DNA of 64,000 nt from NCBI RefSeq assembly GCF_900105675.1, contig NZ_LT629786.1:5890001-5954000 (forward strand), read 5' to 3'. The notes beneath the pieces were generated by a model, which did not search any database, was not told the DNA's origin, and saw only the letters and a list, made by a program, of their open reading frames with translations. Below are positions 36,814-46,044 of this stretch, in pieces. Position 1 is the first letter of the stretch. Each line of letters opens with the position of its first letter. The position numbers and the translations under genes are program-made. Source of the DNA: Pseudomonas synxantha (GTDB lineage Bacteria > Pseudomonadota > Gammaproteobacteria > Pseudomonadales > Pseudomonadaceae).

Positions 36814-38253
36814 TCAGTAGCCGGTCAGAACGGCAATGGAGAGGAGGCACATGGCGATGGCCGCGAATACCAGGCACAACGGCCAGATGAATCGCGCCCA
36901 TTGACCCCATCCGACTTGAGCGGTCGCAAGCAGCACTAGTAGGCCACTTGAGGTAGGAGTGATCAGGTTTGTTAGACCATTGCCCAGCAAAAAGGCATAC
37001 ACAGTGGTCTGAGCGCTCACACCTGACAATTGCCCCAACGGTCCGAAGATTGGCATGGTCACTGCTGCTTGCCCCGACGTGGACGGGATCAGGACATCCA
37101 GCCCGAGTTGTGCGAAGAACATGCCGTACGCCGAAACTAGAGGGCCGTGATCGCTGACCAGGTTGGAAAGGTTGTTGACGATAGTGTCGAGCACCTGGCC
37201 AGTGCTGAGGATGATCTCCACCGCAGTGGCGAGACCGATCAGCACGCCGGCCATTAGCACCTTCTTCATTCCGTCGACGAATGCGCCGGCAGCCTCGCTG
37301 GCACCGATGCCAGCCACCACACTGAACACCATGCTCATCGCCAAGTAGTACGCAGACAACTCTGGGTACTTCCAGTGCCAGCGATTGGAGGCATAAACCA
37401 GGAAGGCGACGCCCGCTCCCAGCAGTAGAAGGTTGAGACTGTGGCGTGGCGCTAGCGGTGTGCGCTTAAAAGTAAACTCAGCACTGGCGTCGTAACCCAG
37501 TCGGCGTACAGTCATTAACACGAAGCCAATGCCGACCAGCAGAAACACCAAGTAGGCTGCCACACGCATATTCAGCCCGCTGAACATTGGAACGCCCACT
37601 AGCGGCTGGGCAACCGCCAATGCCACGGGGTTGGTAATCGAACCCAGATAGCCGATTTTCACCGAGATCACCACGATCGCCAGACCAACAATGTTGGGCA
37701 GCCCCAGGCGATTGGCCATCGCTACCATTAGCGGGACGATCAGGATGAACTCTTTGGCCAGTCCCATGAACGTGCTACCGGCCGAGAACACCAGCATCAA
37801 GCAGGGTACCAGCACGTAGATGTTGCCCCGGGTAAGGCCAAGTATCCGCTCAAGACCAGCATCGATTGCCCCGGCCTTGTTCAGCACGCCAAACATTCCG
37901 CCGATGAACAAAACCATGAAGATCAGGCCGGCTCGCTTCTCGATGCCCTGTGGAATGGCCATGAAAGCCTCAACCAAGGAGACCGGACGTGCAGCAGAAT
38001 CGGTTGTGGCACGCGGCTCTGTGGAAAATAGCTGGCTTAGAGAGGCGTCCTTTTCCAAGGTCTGGTACGAACCGGGGACAACAGCGATGTCTTTGCGCTG
38101 GAACTGGCCTGAATCGACGAAGTAGGTGAAGGCCAGAGCCATGAAAACAATGCTCAACAGGATCAACGCAGGATTGAGCTGCTTGGCCGGGCGAGGGATG
38201 TCTGCTTTTCCAGCAGGCGCGGCTTGCGCCGCCGGTGCATGAGGTAGGTTCAT
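36814..38253 (-). CDS. YfcC/DcuC-family transporter
   Basis: A 479-residue inner-membrane carrier with about twelve helices, of the YfcC family (DcuC superfamily), which includes carriers for amino acids, peptides and C4-dicarboxylates. Diagnostic: LIFMVLFIGGMFGVLNKAGA, GSTFMGLAKEFI and PSTSGQAAVTMPIFGPLGQL with the family's SGQ. It sits between the LysR regulator and the hydrolase on the same strand and likely imports the hydrolase's substrate. ATG 38253. Confidence 0.88.
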   Translation of the reverse strand: MNLPHAPAAQAAPAGKADIPRPAKQLNPALILLSIVFMALAFTYFVDSGQFQRKDIAVVPGSYQTLEKDASLSQLFSTEPRATTDSAARPVSLVEAFMAIPQGIEKRAGLIFMVLFIGGMFGVLNKAGAIDAGLERILGLTRGNIYVLVPCLMLVFSAGSTFMGLAKEFILIVPLMVAMANRLGLPNIVGLAIVVISVKIGYLGSITNPVALAVAQPLVGVPMFSGLNMRVAAYLVFLLVGIGFVLMTVRRLGYDASAEFTFKRTPLAPRHSLNLLLLGAGVAFLVYASNRWHWKYPELSAYYLAMSMVFSVVAGIGASEAAGAFVDGMKKVLMAGVLIGLATAVEIILSTGQVLDTIVNNLSNLVSDHGPLVSAYGMFFAQLGLDVLIPSTSGQAAVTMPIFGPLGQLSGVSAQTTVYAFLLGNGLTNLITPTSSGLLVLLATAQVGWGQWARFIWPLCLVFAAIAMCLLSIAVLTGY

Positions 38254-38365
38254 GGTGCGCGATCTCGATTATTGTTTTGTAGGGGCCCAGGGCTACAGGG
38301 CGCACACTAGTTCAATCGGATGCAGTCACTCAACGTTATGAGTAAATCGGGTTGGGCTATGCAAT

Positions 38366-39277
38366 TTATTGCGTTGGCGTAGAACCATTCACCTCTGTGA
38401 GCCTGTTACGCATGTGCTCCGCGAAACTCTCAACCAGCAAAGAGCGTGGCTGGTCTTTGCGGAAAATCAGGCCAAAACGATAGCAAAGCGCAGGTCTCAG
38501 CGGCTTGGCGATCAAAGGAAGGCCACCAAACTCTTTGGCCAAAAGACCATTGATAATTGAGACCCCCATACCCTCTGCAACGAATGCGCAAGCAGCACTG
38601 ACCGAGTGGACCTCTACGCGAACTTGAGGGGTAATTTCAGCCTCTCGGAAACGCAGGTCGAGTTCAGATCGAAGGCTCCTTTGCCGCCCCAGAAGCACGA
38701 GGGGTTCATACCGCAATGCTTCGAGACTGACCTCCGATAGCTCCGCCAGTGGATGGCTTTGGTGCATGACGCACATCCCTTCGGTCTCCAGTACCGGTAG
38801 CACTTCAAAATGCTGAAGTTCCGTAGGCAAACGCACGAAAGCGAAGTCAGCGCTTTTGTCGAGTACGGCCCTTTCCAGCGCATCGTATCCGCCGGTGATG
38901 ACCTCTACGACGACGTCCTCACGGCCCTGCATGAATTCGGCAACGATCCTCGGTAGCAAGTGTTGAGACATGCTGGTCGGTACTGCAACCTTGAGCAGAC
39001 TCCGGCGCGAATGACCCAGTCTCAGCTCATCTGCCATGCGTTGTACGCGCTGGAGGTTGTCTACGAGCTCCGCCACCTGTCCAAGGAGTTCTTCCGCCTC
39101 AGGAGTCGCCATCAATCTGCCCTTACGTCGAAGGAAGAGCGCGAGGCCTAAGTGATCTTCGAGCTGAGTTAACAAGCGGCTGACGGCCGATTGGGACAAG
39201 CCCATACGGGTAGCAGCTCCGATGGTAGAGCCCGTTGTCATGATGGCTTGAAAAGCTTCGAGTTGTTTGAGGTTCAC
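38366..39277 (-). CDS. LysR-family regulator of the hydrolase/transporter/porin cassette
   Basis: A 303-residue LysR regulator of normal length: HTH at the N-terminus (LEAFQAIMTTGSTIGAATRM, then LSQSAVSRLLTQLE) and an effector domain related to opine/arginine regulators (VAVPTSMSQHLLPRIVAEF). Start GTG 39277 with GGAG upstream. Same strand as the transporter and hydrolase and divergent from the OprD-like porin, so it probably controls both sides. Confidence 0.88.
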   Translation of the reverse strand: MNLKQLEAFQAIMTTGSTIGAATRMGLSQSAVSRLLTQLEDHLGLALFLRRKGRLMATPEAEELLGQVAELVDNLQRVQRMADELRLGHSRRSLLKVAVPTSMSQHLLPRIVAEFMQGREDVVVEVITGGYDALERAVLDKSADFAFVRLPTELQHFEVLPVLETEGMCVMHQSHPLAELSEVSLEALRYEPLVLLGRQRSLRSELDLRFREAEITPQVRVEVHSVSAACAFVAEGMGVSIINGLLAKEFGGLPLIAKPLRPALCYRFGLIFRKDQPRSLLVESFAEHMRNRLTEVNGSTPTQ

Positions 39278-39479
39278 AAGATACTCCGAGGTTTCTTACC
39301 AACTAAACGCATAGCCTCATGCGTATTACTCATAACGTTGTTGCCGATTCCACGACGGGTTAGTGTCCGCCGCATGAGTGAATCCCGTCCAGCATGACGC
39401 TGCGTAATCTGCGATGGATAGTACTGGGTCGCTCCATTTTGATGCTGCCAAAAATCACAATACACAGCAGAGATTTCCG

Positions 39480-40706
39480 ATGAACACCCTCACAACATCG
39501 CGCACACTCGCGTGTGCAAGCGTCATTGCTAGCTTGTTCCCCAATTTTGCTGAAGCAGACTTCTTCAAAGACTCCGAGGGCCGGCTGGCTCTGCGAAATT
39601 ACTATTTCAATGATGGATTTCGTGATGGGGGCGAAGATCGCAAAGAGTGGGCGCAGGGTTTTCTGCTCAAGCTACAGTCAGGTTACACCGAAGGACCTGT
39701 AGGCTTTGGTTTGGAGGCACTGGGACTTTCAGGAATCCGGCTCGACTCAAGCGCTAAGCATGCGGGGACAGGCCTTCTGCCGGTCCACGACGATGGTCGG
39801 GCAGCTAGCGAATATTCGAGTCTTGGCATTACCGCTAAGGCCAAATGGAATGACCTTTTGGTCAGTGGTGGCACTCTCCTCCCCAAAATCCCCGTCCTGG
39901 TTTACAACGATGGTCGACTACTACCTCAAACGTTCCGAGGTACCCAAGCGGAGTACACCGGTGTTGATCGGTTGTACCTTCAAGCTGGGCATCTAGACAA
40001 ATTCAAAGCCCGAAACTCTACCGATAGCGTCGATATATTTCCTCAGGGATATTCCGGAGGTGGCGGTACGGACTTTGATTTTGCGGGGATGCGCTACGAC
40101 CTCACCAAACAGCTCAGTTTTAGCAGCTACTACGGGGAACTTCGGGATTTCTACCGCCAACAATTTTTCGGGTTGGTTTACACACTGCCGCTTGGCCCAG
40201 GCAAGCTAACTAGCGATCTACGTTACTTTATCAGTGATGATGCTGGCGCAGCCCGTAATGGTGTAGTTGATAGCGATATGTTTAGCGGTTTACTCAGTTA
40301 TCGTCTGGGTGGCCACACGTTCAGTGCTGGATATCAAAAGGTTGATGGCAGCACCGCACTTCCGTACGTGAGCGTAAGCACGGTCTACTCGTTCAGCAAT
40401 GCTAGCGTTGGCAAATTCATTCAGCCCGGAGAGCGGACCTGGATGGCGAGGTACGACTACGATTTTACTAGCATGGGAATTCCTGGACTGAGCTTCATGA
40501 CCCGCTACTACAAGGGCGAGGATGGGGTCTATCGTGGTCAGGAAGCCCGGGAGCACGAGTCCAATACGAACCTGAAATATGTGATCCAGGACGGGCTCTT
40601 CAAAGGTGTGGGGGCTGAGTTTCGATATGCAGTGGCCAGGAGCACGTACAGCAGCGACCGGGATAACTACCGCTTGTATCTGACGTACGACATTGCATTG
40701 TGGTGA
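39480..40706 (+). CDS. OprD-family outer-membrane porin
   Basis: A 408-residue porin of the OprD family. Signal peptide ends at NFAEA, followed by the family opening DFFKDSEGRLALRNYYFNDG; RKEWAQGF and the C-terminal YRLYLTYDIALW with terminal aromatic residue are also typical. OprD-type channels take up basic amino acids, dipeptides or organic acids. Divergent from the LysR gene; the cassette suggests uptake of a small peptide, amide or ester. ATG 39480. A terminator follows. Confidence 0.93.
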   Translation: MNTLTTSRTLACASVIASLFPNFAEADFFKDSEGRLALRNYYFNDGFRDGGEDRKEWAQGFLLKLQSGYTEGPVGFGLEALGLSGIRLDSSAKHAGTGLLPVHDDGRAASEYSSLGITAKAKWNDLLVSGGTLLPKIPVLVYNDGRLLPQTFRGTQAEYTGVDRLYLQAGHLDKFKARNSTDSVDIFPQGYSGGGGTDFDFAGMRYDLTKQLSFSSYYGELRDFYRQQFFGLVYTLPLGPGKLTSDLRYFISDDAGAARNGVVDSDMFSGLLSYRLGGHTFSAGYQKVDGSTALPYVSVSTVYSFSNASVGKFIQPGERTWMARYDYDFTSMGIPGLSFMTRYYKGEDGVYRGQEAREHESNTNLKYVIQDGLFKGVGAEFRYAVARSTYSSDRDNYRLYLTYDIALW

Positions 40707-40737
40707 TAGCTTCAAGTTCCCCTTGAAGCCGTCATCT

Positions 40738-40771
40738 AAAGGCAGCTCCCGCAGTCGGGAGCTGCCTTGTT
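40738..40771. terminator. Intrinsic terminator after the OprD-like gene
   Basis: GGCAGCTCCCG and CGGGAGCTGCC form an 11-bp stem with a four-base loop, followed by TTGTT. It may also serve the small convergent gene at 40775-40903. Confidence 0.85.
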
Positions 40772-40774
40772 AAC

Positions 40775-40903
40775 CTACTCCCCCTTTTTGTGCTTGTGGG
40801 GTTTCAGGTCCGGATGGTCCTTCTGCTTCTCAGGCGTGACTCGCTGCCTTTTATCCGGAGTGCCATCTTCGTTAGTTCGTTTAGGGCCTGGCTTGATGCT
40901 CAT
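40775..40903 (-). CDS. Small basic protein (candidate)
   Basis: A 42-residue frame (MSIKPGPKRTNEDGTPDKRQ, then RVTPEKQKDHPDLKPHKHKK with GE) with AAGGA nine bases upstream of ATG 40903. Very basic and likely disordered. It ends at the shared terminator and starts 52 bp from the IS66 left end. No homologue is recognised. Confidence 0.45.
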   Translation of the reverse strand: MSIKPGPKRTNEDGTPDKRQRVTPEKQKDHPDLKPHKHKKGE

Positions 40904-41058
40904 GCGAGATTTCCTTTATCGCTTGGGTTGGTGGGTGCTGCTATGTAGTTAGTCCGTATGCGTCCGGCCAACACACCTTCCTGACCCCGACGCCAAAGGC
41001 GATGGTGTCCACCTGATTTAAGTGGACACCATTTCTAGCCTTTATAAGCGGGTCTTTC

Positions 41059-41391
41059 ATGCAGCCACAACGCCGTTCTTACTCCAAATCCTTCAAGGCC
41101 CAGGTCATTCAAGAGTGTTCCCAGCCCGGGGCCTCGATTGCCAGCGTTGCGCTGAGCCACAGCCTCAACGCGAACCTCGTCCATAAATGGATTCGAGTGC
41201 AAACGCAGAAAGCCATGGCGCTGCAACCTGCTTTCATTCCGCTGCCCTTGCAGTTAGCCGGAGCAAATTCGCAAGCCACGTCATCGACTATCTGCCTCGA
41301 AATCCCACACCCGCGCGGCACCGTGAAAGTGAACTGGCCGACCGAAAGCGCCGCTGCCTGTGCCACCTTTCTGCGAGATCTGTTGCGATGA
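41059..41391 (+). CDS. tnpA: IS66 accessory protein TnpA
   Basis: A 110-residue HTH protein (SKSFKAQVIQECSQPGASIA, then HSLNANLVHKWIR) typical of IS66 TnpA. Its stop overlaps the tnpB start by ATGA, indicating translational coupling. It is required with TnpB for IS66 transposition. Confidence 0.93.
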   Translation: MQPQRRSYSKSFKAQVIQECSQPGASIASVALSHSLNANLVHKWIRVQTQKAMALQPAFIPLPLQLAGANSQATSSTICLEIPHPRGTVKVNWPTESAAACATFLRDLLR

Positions 41392-41723
41392 TCCGCATCG
41401 ACGCCATCTGGCTCGCCACTGAGCCCATGGACATGCGCGCCGGTACCGAGACCGCGCTAGCCAGAGTGATCGCGGTCTTCGGTGCGGCGAAGCCGCACTG
41501 CGCTTATTTGTTTGCCAATCGCCGGGCCAATCGCATGAAAGTGCTGGTACACGATGGGATTGGTATTTGGTTGGCCGCACGTCGCTTGAACCAGGGCAAG
41601 TTTCACTGGCCAAGCCTTCGACAAAGCAGCGAAATGCAGTTGGATACCGAACAACTTCAGGCCTTAGTGCTCGGACTACCTTGGCAACGTGTTGGAGCCG
41701 GCGGTGCAATCACGCTGCTTTAA
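41388..41723 (+). CDS. tnpB: IS66 accessory protein TnpB
   Basis: A 111-residue protein with the family signature PMDMRAGTETALARV and NRRANRMKVLVHDGIGIWL (the IS66 Orf2 fold). ATG 41388 is coupled to tnpA. Not related to the RNA-guided TnpB of IS200/IS605 despite its name. Confidence 0.93.
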   Translation: MIRIDAIWLATEPMDMRAGTETALARVIAVFGAAKPHCAYLFANRRANRMKVLVHDGIGIWLAARRLNQGKFHWPSLRQSSEMQLDTEQLQALVLGLPWQRVGAGGAITLL

Positions 41724-41784
41724 AAACTGTAATTAGCGTCTTGGCTGGCTGTCGCAAGTGGCCTGCTTTGGTAAAATCCACGGC

Positions 41785-43353
41785 ATGACGTCCTCACCCA
41801 ATCTCGATCAAATGACTCCCGACCAGCTACGTGCATTCGCTGCGCAGTTGCTGTCGCAAGTCGAGACCCTGGGCAAGACGGTTGAAACCATGGGCAAGAC
41901 AGTTGACACCATGGGCAAGAAGATCAACCGCGATCAAACGGTGATCGAGAAACTGACCCACGAAATCGCGCAACTCAAGCGTTTGAAGTTTGCCAAGCGT
42001 AGCGAGCAGATGAATCCTGAGCAGGCCAGTCTGCTCGATGACCTGATCGATACCGATATCGCGGCGATTGAGGCCGAGCTTCAAGCCTTGCAAATAGCGC
42101 CAGCGACGACCGAGAAAAAGCAAAAGCCCAAGCGCACGGCATTGCCGGCGGAATTCCCACGCACGTTGATCCATCATGAACCGGACAACACTCGCTGCCC
42201 TTGTGGCTGCGCACTCAAGCGTATCGGTGAAGACGTCAGCGAAAAGCTGGACTACACACCCGGCGTGTTCACCGTCGAACGCCATGTTCGTGGCAAGTGG
42301 GTTTGCGATGACTGCGAAACGCTGATCCAAGCGCCCGTACCGGCGCAGGTCATCGACAAAGGTATCCCAACGGCAGGCTTACTTGCCCACGTCATGATCG
42401 CGAAGTTCGCTGACCATTTGCCGCTCTACCGCCAGGAATCGATTTTCGGTCGCGCCGGCTTGGCGATTCCACGCTCCACTTTGGCTCAATGGGTTGGAAT
42501 GACGGGTGTGCAATTACAGCCCCTGGTCGATGCCCTGCGTGACGTAGTGATGGGACAGCAAGTCATCCACGCGGATGAAACACCGGTACAGATGCTTGCT
42601 CCAGGTTCGAAGAAAACCCACCGGTCTTATGTTTGGGCTTACGCCACGAGCCAGTTCTGCGAAACAGCCGCTGTCGTCTACGACTTCAGCCCCAGCCGCG
42701 CCGGTGAGCATGCTCGCAACTTCCTGCAAGGCTGGAAAGGTAAGTTGGTCTGCGACGACTTTGGCGGTTACAAGGCCAGCTTCGAACTCGGCGTGACCGA
42801 GATCGGCTGCATGGCCCATGCCCGACGCAAGTTTTTCGAATTGCACGCGACCAACAAAAGCCAGATCGCCGAGCAGGCCCTGCGCTACATCCAGTTGCTG
42901 TACGAAATCGAGAGCGAAGTGCGTGATCTGGAACCGGATTTACGGTGCCGAATACGACAAGAAAAAGCCGCTCCGGTGATGGATAGATTGCATGTCTGGA
43001 TGATCGCCCAGCGTGATCTTGTGCCCGAAGGTTCGGCCATCAGCAGAGCACTCGATTACAGTCTCAAACGCTGGGCAGCGCTGTCGCGCTACCTCGATGA
43101 TGGGGCCGTCCCCATTGATAATAACTGGGCGGAGAACCAGATCCGGCCGTGGGCTCTTGGACGCAAAAACTGGCTCTTCGCTGGGTCGCTACGTAGCGGA
43201 AAACGGGCGGCAGCGATCATGAGTTTGATCCAGTCTGCGCGGCTGAATGGTCATGACCCGTACGCCTATCTAAAGGATGTTCTCACGCGTTTACCGACGC
43301 AGCGGGCGAGTGAAATCGAGCTGCTGCTTCCGCATAAGTGGCAGCCGGTTTAA
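41785..43353 (+). CDS. tnpC: IS66 transposase TnpC (DDE)
   Basis: A 522-residue DDE transposase. N-terminal leucine-zipper repeat (LGKTVETMGKTVDTMGKKI), zinc-finger CPCGCALKRIGEDV, then the catalytic Asp in IHADETPVQML, the second in CDDFGGYKA and the Glu in NWAENQIRPWALGRKNW. ATG 41785 is preferred over an in-frame ATG at 41758. Complete and normal length. Confidence 0.95.
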   Translation: MTSSPNLDQMTPDQLRAFAAQLLSQVETLGKTVETMGKTVDTMGKKINRDQTVIEKLTHEIAQLKRLKFAKRSEQMNPEQASLLDDLIDTDIAAIEAELQALQIAPATTEKKQKPKRTALPAEFPRTLIHHEPDNTRCPCGCALKRIGEDVSEKLDYTPGVFTVERHVRGKWVCDDCETLIQAPVPAQVIDKGIPTAGLLAHVMIAKFADHLPLYRQESIFGRAGLAIPRSTLAQWVGMTGVQLQPLVDALRDVVMGQQVIHADETPVQMLAPGSKKTHRSYVWAYATSQFCETAAVVYDFSPSRAGEHARNFLQGWKGKLVCDDFGGYKASFELGVTEIGCMAHARRKFFELHATNKSQIAEQALRYIQLLYEIESEVRDLEPDLRCRIRQEKAAPVMDRLHVWMIAQRDLVPEGSAISRALDYSLKRWAALSRYLDDGAVPIDNNWAENQIRPWALGRKNWLFAGSLRSGKRAAAIMSLIQSARLNGHDPYAYLKDVLTRLPTQRASEIELLLPHKWQPV

Positions 43354-43465
43354 TCACGCAAGATGTGATGCCCGGACGCATACGTTAGTCCAGCTTCTTA
43401 TAGCTGTCAAAGCGGACGGGAGCAGAAGCACTTGGCATCCCAGAGGGGCCATCCTACTTCGTGTC

Positions 43466-45163
43466 TTAGAGGCCTGAGTAAGAGCCTCCTGGCAAGGGCT
43501 TGCACGGGGCAGTGAAATCCAAGGCTGAGCGGTACGAGGACGTCTGGACATTCATCATCCCGAGCACTGTGTGAAACAGGTTGTCGTGGCTAAGAGGTGA
43601 GCTTGCTTGAGCTTTCAAACAGCCGACGTTGAGCCTTTCACTCTTCGCAAGAGAATCGGACATCCAAAGCACCAATGGCACCTTGGTTTGCTCTTCAGGA
43701 GCCATCGCATAAGGCAGCCCATGCAGGTAGAGCCCACCCTCACCCAGTGATTCTCCGTGGTCAGAAACGTACAGGAGCCCAGTGTCGAATTTGGTGTTCG
43801 CTGCCAGGATGTCGATCAGCCCGGCTGTAACGTAGTCGGTGTAAAGGATCGAGTTATCGTAGGCATTGAGCACTTCCTGCTGCTTACATTTGTCGAGCTC
43901 GTTGGTCTCGCACACCGGCGCGAATTTCTTGAATTGCGCGGGGTAGCGCTTGTAGTAGGCCGGGCCATGGCTACCTTTGTAGTGGAGCACCAGGACAGCA
44001 TCGCCTTCTTGACGCTTGATGAAGTCTTGCATCTCCGAGAGCAGCACCCCGTCCTTACACTCCTCGCTGGTGCAAAGTTGGGGATCCGCGTGAGAGGCAG
44101 CCTTGTGGTTGGGAACCCTGTCGCAGGCCCCTTTGCACCCCGAGTTGTTGTCAGTCCACATGACACTAATGCCTGCGCGTTGAAGCACGTCGAGCAGCCC
44201 TTCTCGGCTCTTGGCCAAGCCATCTTTGTACTCGGCCTTACCCACATCCAGGAACATGCATGGCAACGAAACTGCGGTGGCGGTGCCGCAGGAGCTGACG
44301 TTGGAGAAGCTGATGACGTTGCGTTTTTCCAGCTCCGGGTTCGTTTCACGGGTGTAGCCATTGAGGGAGAAGTTGGCGGAGCGGGCGGTCTCTCCTACAG
44401 CCAGTACCAGCAGCCTAGGTTTACGGGCCGCCCCCTGTCGATTAACTACCGCATCAGTTCCAATGGCCGTCAGCGTTTTAGGTGTGGCCAGCTGGCGCTT
44501 CAGGTAACCATGGCCAGCCGCAAACAAGTTGGTGGGTACCAGGATCAGTCGGATCTCCCGATTGTTGCGCAGCAAGGAGGCATATGACTGGTATTGACTC
44601 AGCACGATGCCAGACAAGGTCAACAGAGCGAGCGACAGAGCAATGACCCTGCTGACCAAAGCTCTGGCCCAAGGCTTGCGCCGGAGGGGAACCCGGGAGA
44701 TCAGGTAGACGGGCAACACCCCAACCATTGCGACCCACAGACCGAGCTTCCAATTCAGCAGCTCGGTTGCCTCAGCGACGTCTGTCTCCACAACGTTGGT
44801 GAACATTGTGTAATCGATCACGATGCCATAGGCATTCATGAAGTAACTCGCAAAAGCCGCGCTGATCAGTACGAGACATAGAAAAGGTTTGGTCAGCCGC
44901 GCCCATGACAGCAAGCTCAGAACCGTAAACACCCATGCGAATACTATGACTGGGAGGCTAGCTGCTAGCAGCCAGTTCACTTCATCGGTTTTGAATACCA
45001 GCTTCCAGAGCACGCTCCAGAGCTCAGCATTCGCGAATAGCAGCAACCAAAGAGTTACCAGCCCAATGAGCAGATTAGTGCTGATGCCTTCCTGTCGGGC
45101 AGTGCGAATAGCAAAGATCCATTTACTTAACAGGGTGTGAACAATGGATTTTGAAGGTGTCAT
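43466..45163 (-). CDS. eptA: Phosphoethanolamine transferase EptA-like (lipid A)
   Basis: A 565-residue inner-membrane enzyme. Five N-terminal helices are followed by a periplasmic sulfatase-like domain with VGETARSANFSLNGYTRETN, the catalytic Thr in SSCGTATAVSLPC, SDHGESLGEGG and LHGLPYAMAP. EptA adds phosphoethanolamine to lipid A, lowering negative charge and reducing polymyxin or metal binding. Start ATG 45163; TTG 45169 is also possible. Unlike core copies it lies in a metal island, and its upstream region carries the shared box at 45392-45407. Confidence 0.93.
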   Translation of the reverse strand: MTPSKSIVHTLLSKWIFAIRTARQEGISTNLLIGLVTLWLLLFANAELWSVLWKLVFKTDEVNWLLAASLPVIVFAWVFTVLSLLSWARLTKPFLCLVLISAAFASYFMNAYGIVIDYTMFTNVVETDVAEATELLNWKLGLWVAMVGVLPVYLISRVPLRRKPWARALVSRVIALSLALLTLSGIVLSQYQSYASLLRNNREIRLILVPTNLFAAGHGYLKRQLATPKTLTAIGTDAVVNRQGAARKPRLLVLAVGETARSANFSLNGYTRETNPELEKRNVISFSNVSSCGTATAVSLPCMFLDVGKAEYKDGLAKSREGLLDVLQRAGISVMWTDNNSGCKGACDRVPNHKAASHADPQLCTSEECKDGVLLSEMQDFIKRQEGDAVLVLHYKGSHGPAYYKRYPAQFKKFAPVCETNELDKCKQQEVLNAYDNSILYTDYVTAGLIDILAANTKFDTGLLYVSDHGESLGEGGLYLHGLPYAMAPEEQTKVPLVLWMSDSLAKSERLNVGCLKAQASSPLSHDNLFHTVLGMMNVQTSSYRSALDFTAPCKPLPGGSYSGL

Positions 45164-45651
45164 TATCAAACTCTGAGAGGCTGCTTATCCATGCGTTAGC
45201 TGTGGAGTTAGCGGGAGCTGCTTGGCAAACCATCGACAGATGCTGAGCGATTGCGCAATGTGCGGAGCGCCAGAGGCCTTAGGGCCTAGGCGTTGGAGAC
45301 GCTTAGAATGTGTGAGGCATAGGGACAAAAGAGAAATAAATCTCGCTGAGCGCATTATTTCCGGCGCCTGATAACGACACGATGACCTCGTGATTACAAT
45401 GCTGACAGAAATGCAATAACTGCTGTTTTAATTGCCATCGACCAGGCTATGATAAAAATTAGGGCGACACCATCTATTAAACGCAGAGCACCGCTCAGCT
45501 AGATAAATTTAATTTCACAAACAAAACGGCTTCGTTTTGACGTAGGCTAATTTTGAACTTTCACTTTAACTTACAAGTCTTTCTCGCGAGCAGAACATTC
45601 TTTTCAACTTTTGCTCGTTAATATGTCACCCATCAATGAGGGGCGAATACC
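45164..45651. other. Intergenic region between eptA and the zinc-ribbon gene
   Basis: A 488-bp AT-rich stretch between divergent genes with no credible gene. It holds the shared box at 45392-45407, preceded by GATAACG at 45370, and a small hairpin AAAACG-GCTT-CGTTTT near 45523. Confidence 0.7.
45392..45407 (-). promoter_or_regulatory. Shared box upstream of eptA
   Basis: On the minus strand TGTCAGCATTGTAATC, pointing to eptA 229 bp away. The identical 16-mer occurs at 54814-54829 before the gtr operon; related copies are at 48026, 51292, 51400 and 61734. Confidence 0.6.
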
Positions 45652-45990
45652 ATGAGCTTTTTCAAAAATATCCTGGGCGGGCACCATGGCCGTGGAAACC
45701 ACGGTGGAGGCAAGCACCACAGCGGGGGACATGGGGCCGAGCAATACGATCGCCATGGCCGGCAGCAGGGCTGCGACGGCGGCAACCAGGTGTATGACGG
45801 CGGGCGCCATGCCACTCCAGCCCCCATTAAAGATCTGCAGGGCTGCAGGCAGTGCCGGACGGCCAACGATCCGTCAGCACGCTTTTGTCTAAACTGCGGA
45901 ACACCACTATCGAGTGGTTGCACCGCCTGTGGCTCGTTGCTGAGCGCAGGAGCAAAATTCTGCAGTCAGTGTGGCCAAGCGACGCTCTAA
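45652..45990 (+). CDS. His/Gly-rich double zinc-ribbon protein
   Basis: A 112-residue protein. The first half is rich in His and Gly (GGHHGRGNHGGGKHHSGGHG), the second half has two zinc-ribbon pairs: CRQC with CLNC, and CTAC with CSQC. No signal peptide is evident. A histidine-rich tract beside a CDF exporter gene fits a cytoplasmic metal buffer or chaperone, but this is inference. GAGGGG lies before ATG 45652. czcD follows 54 bp downstream on the same strand. Confidence 0.8.
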   Translation: MSFFKNILGGHHGRGNHGGGKHHSGGHGAEQYDRHGRQQGCDGGNQVYDGGRHATPAPIKDLQGCRQCRTANDPSARFCLNCGTPLSSGCTACGSLLSAGAKFCSQCGQATL

Positions 45991-46044
45991 CGATAGGCAG
46001 ACAGGAAGGCCAACGAGACCACAACCCTGCGCAAGGAGAAATAC

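Larger units (their letters stand above)
40956..43383 (+). mobile_element. IS66-family insertion sequence, complete
   Basis: A 2428-bp element with ends GTATGCGTCCGG (left) and its inverted copy CCGGACGCATAC (right), enclosing tnpA, tnpB and tnpC in the order usual for IS66. The 8 bp immediately outside each end, GTTAGTCC at 40948-40955 and 43384-43391, are identical, which is the 8-bp target duplication known for IS66. All three genes are intact, so the insertion looks recent and possibly active. It interrupts the intergenic region between the small basic gene and eptA. Confidence 0.95.

Noticed and set aside
41388..41723. RNA-guided nuclease TnpB
   Set aside because: Same name only; this 111-residue protein has the IS66 Orf2 signature and no RuvC-like domain.
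43466..45163. Plasmid-type mcr colistin-resistance gene
   Set aside because: Family motifs are shared by all PEtN transferases; without comparison the Pseudomonas EptA type is the safer call, and nothing mcr-specific (for example ISApl1) is nearby.
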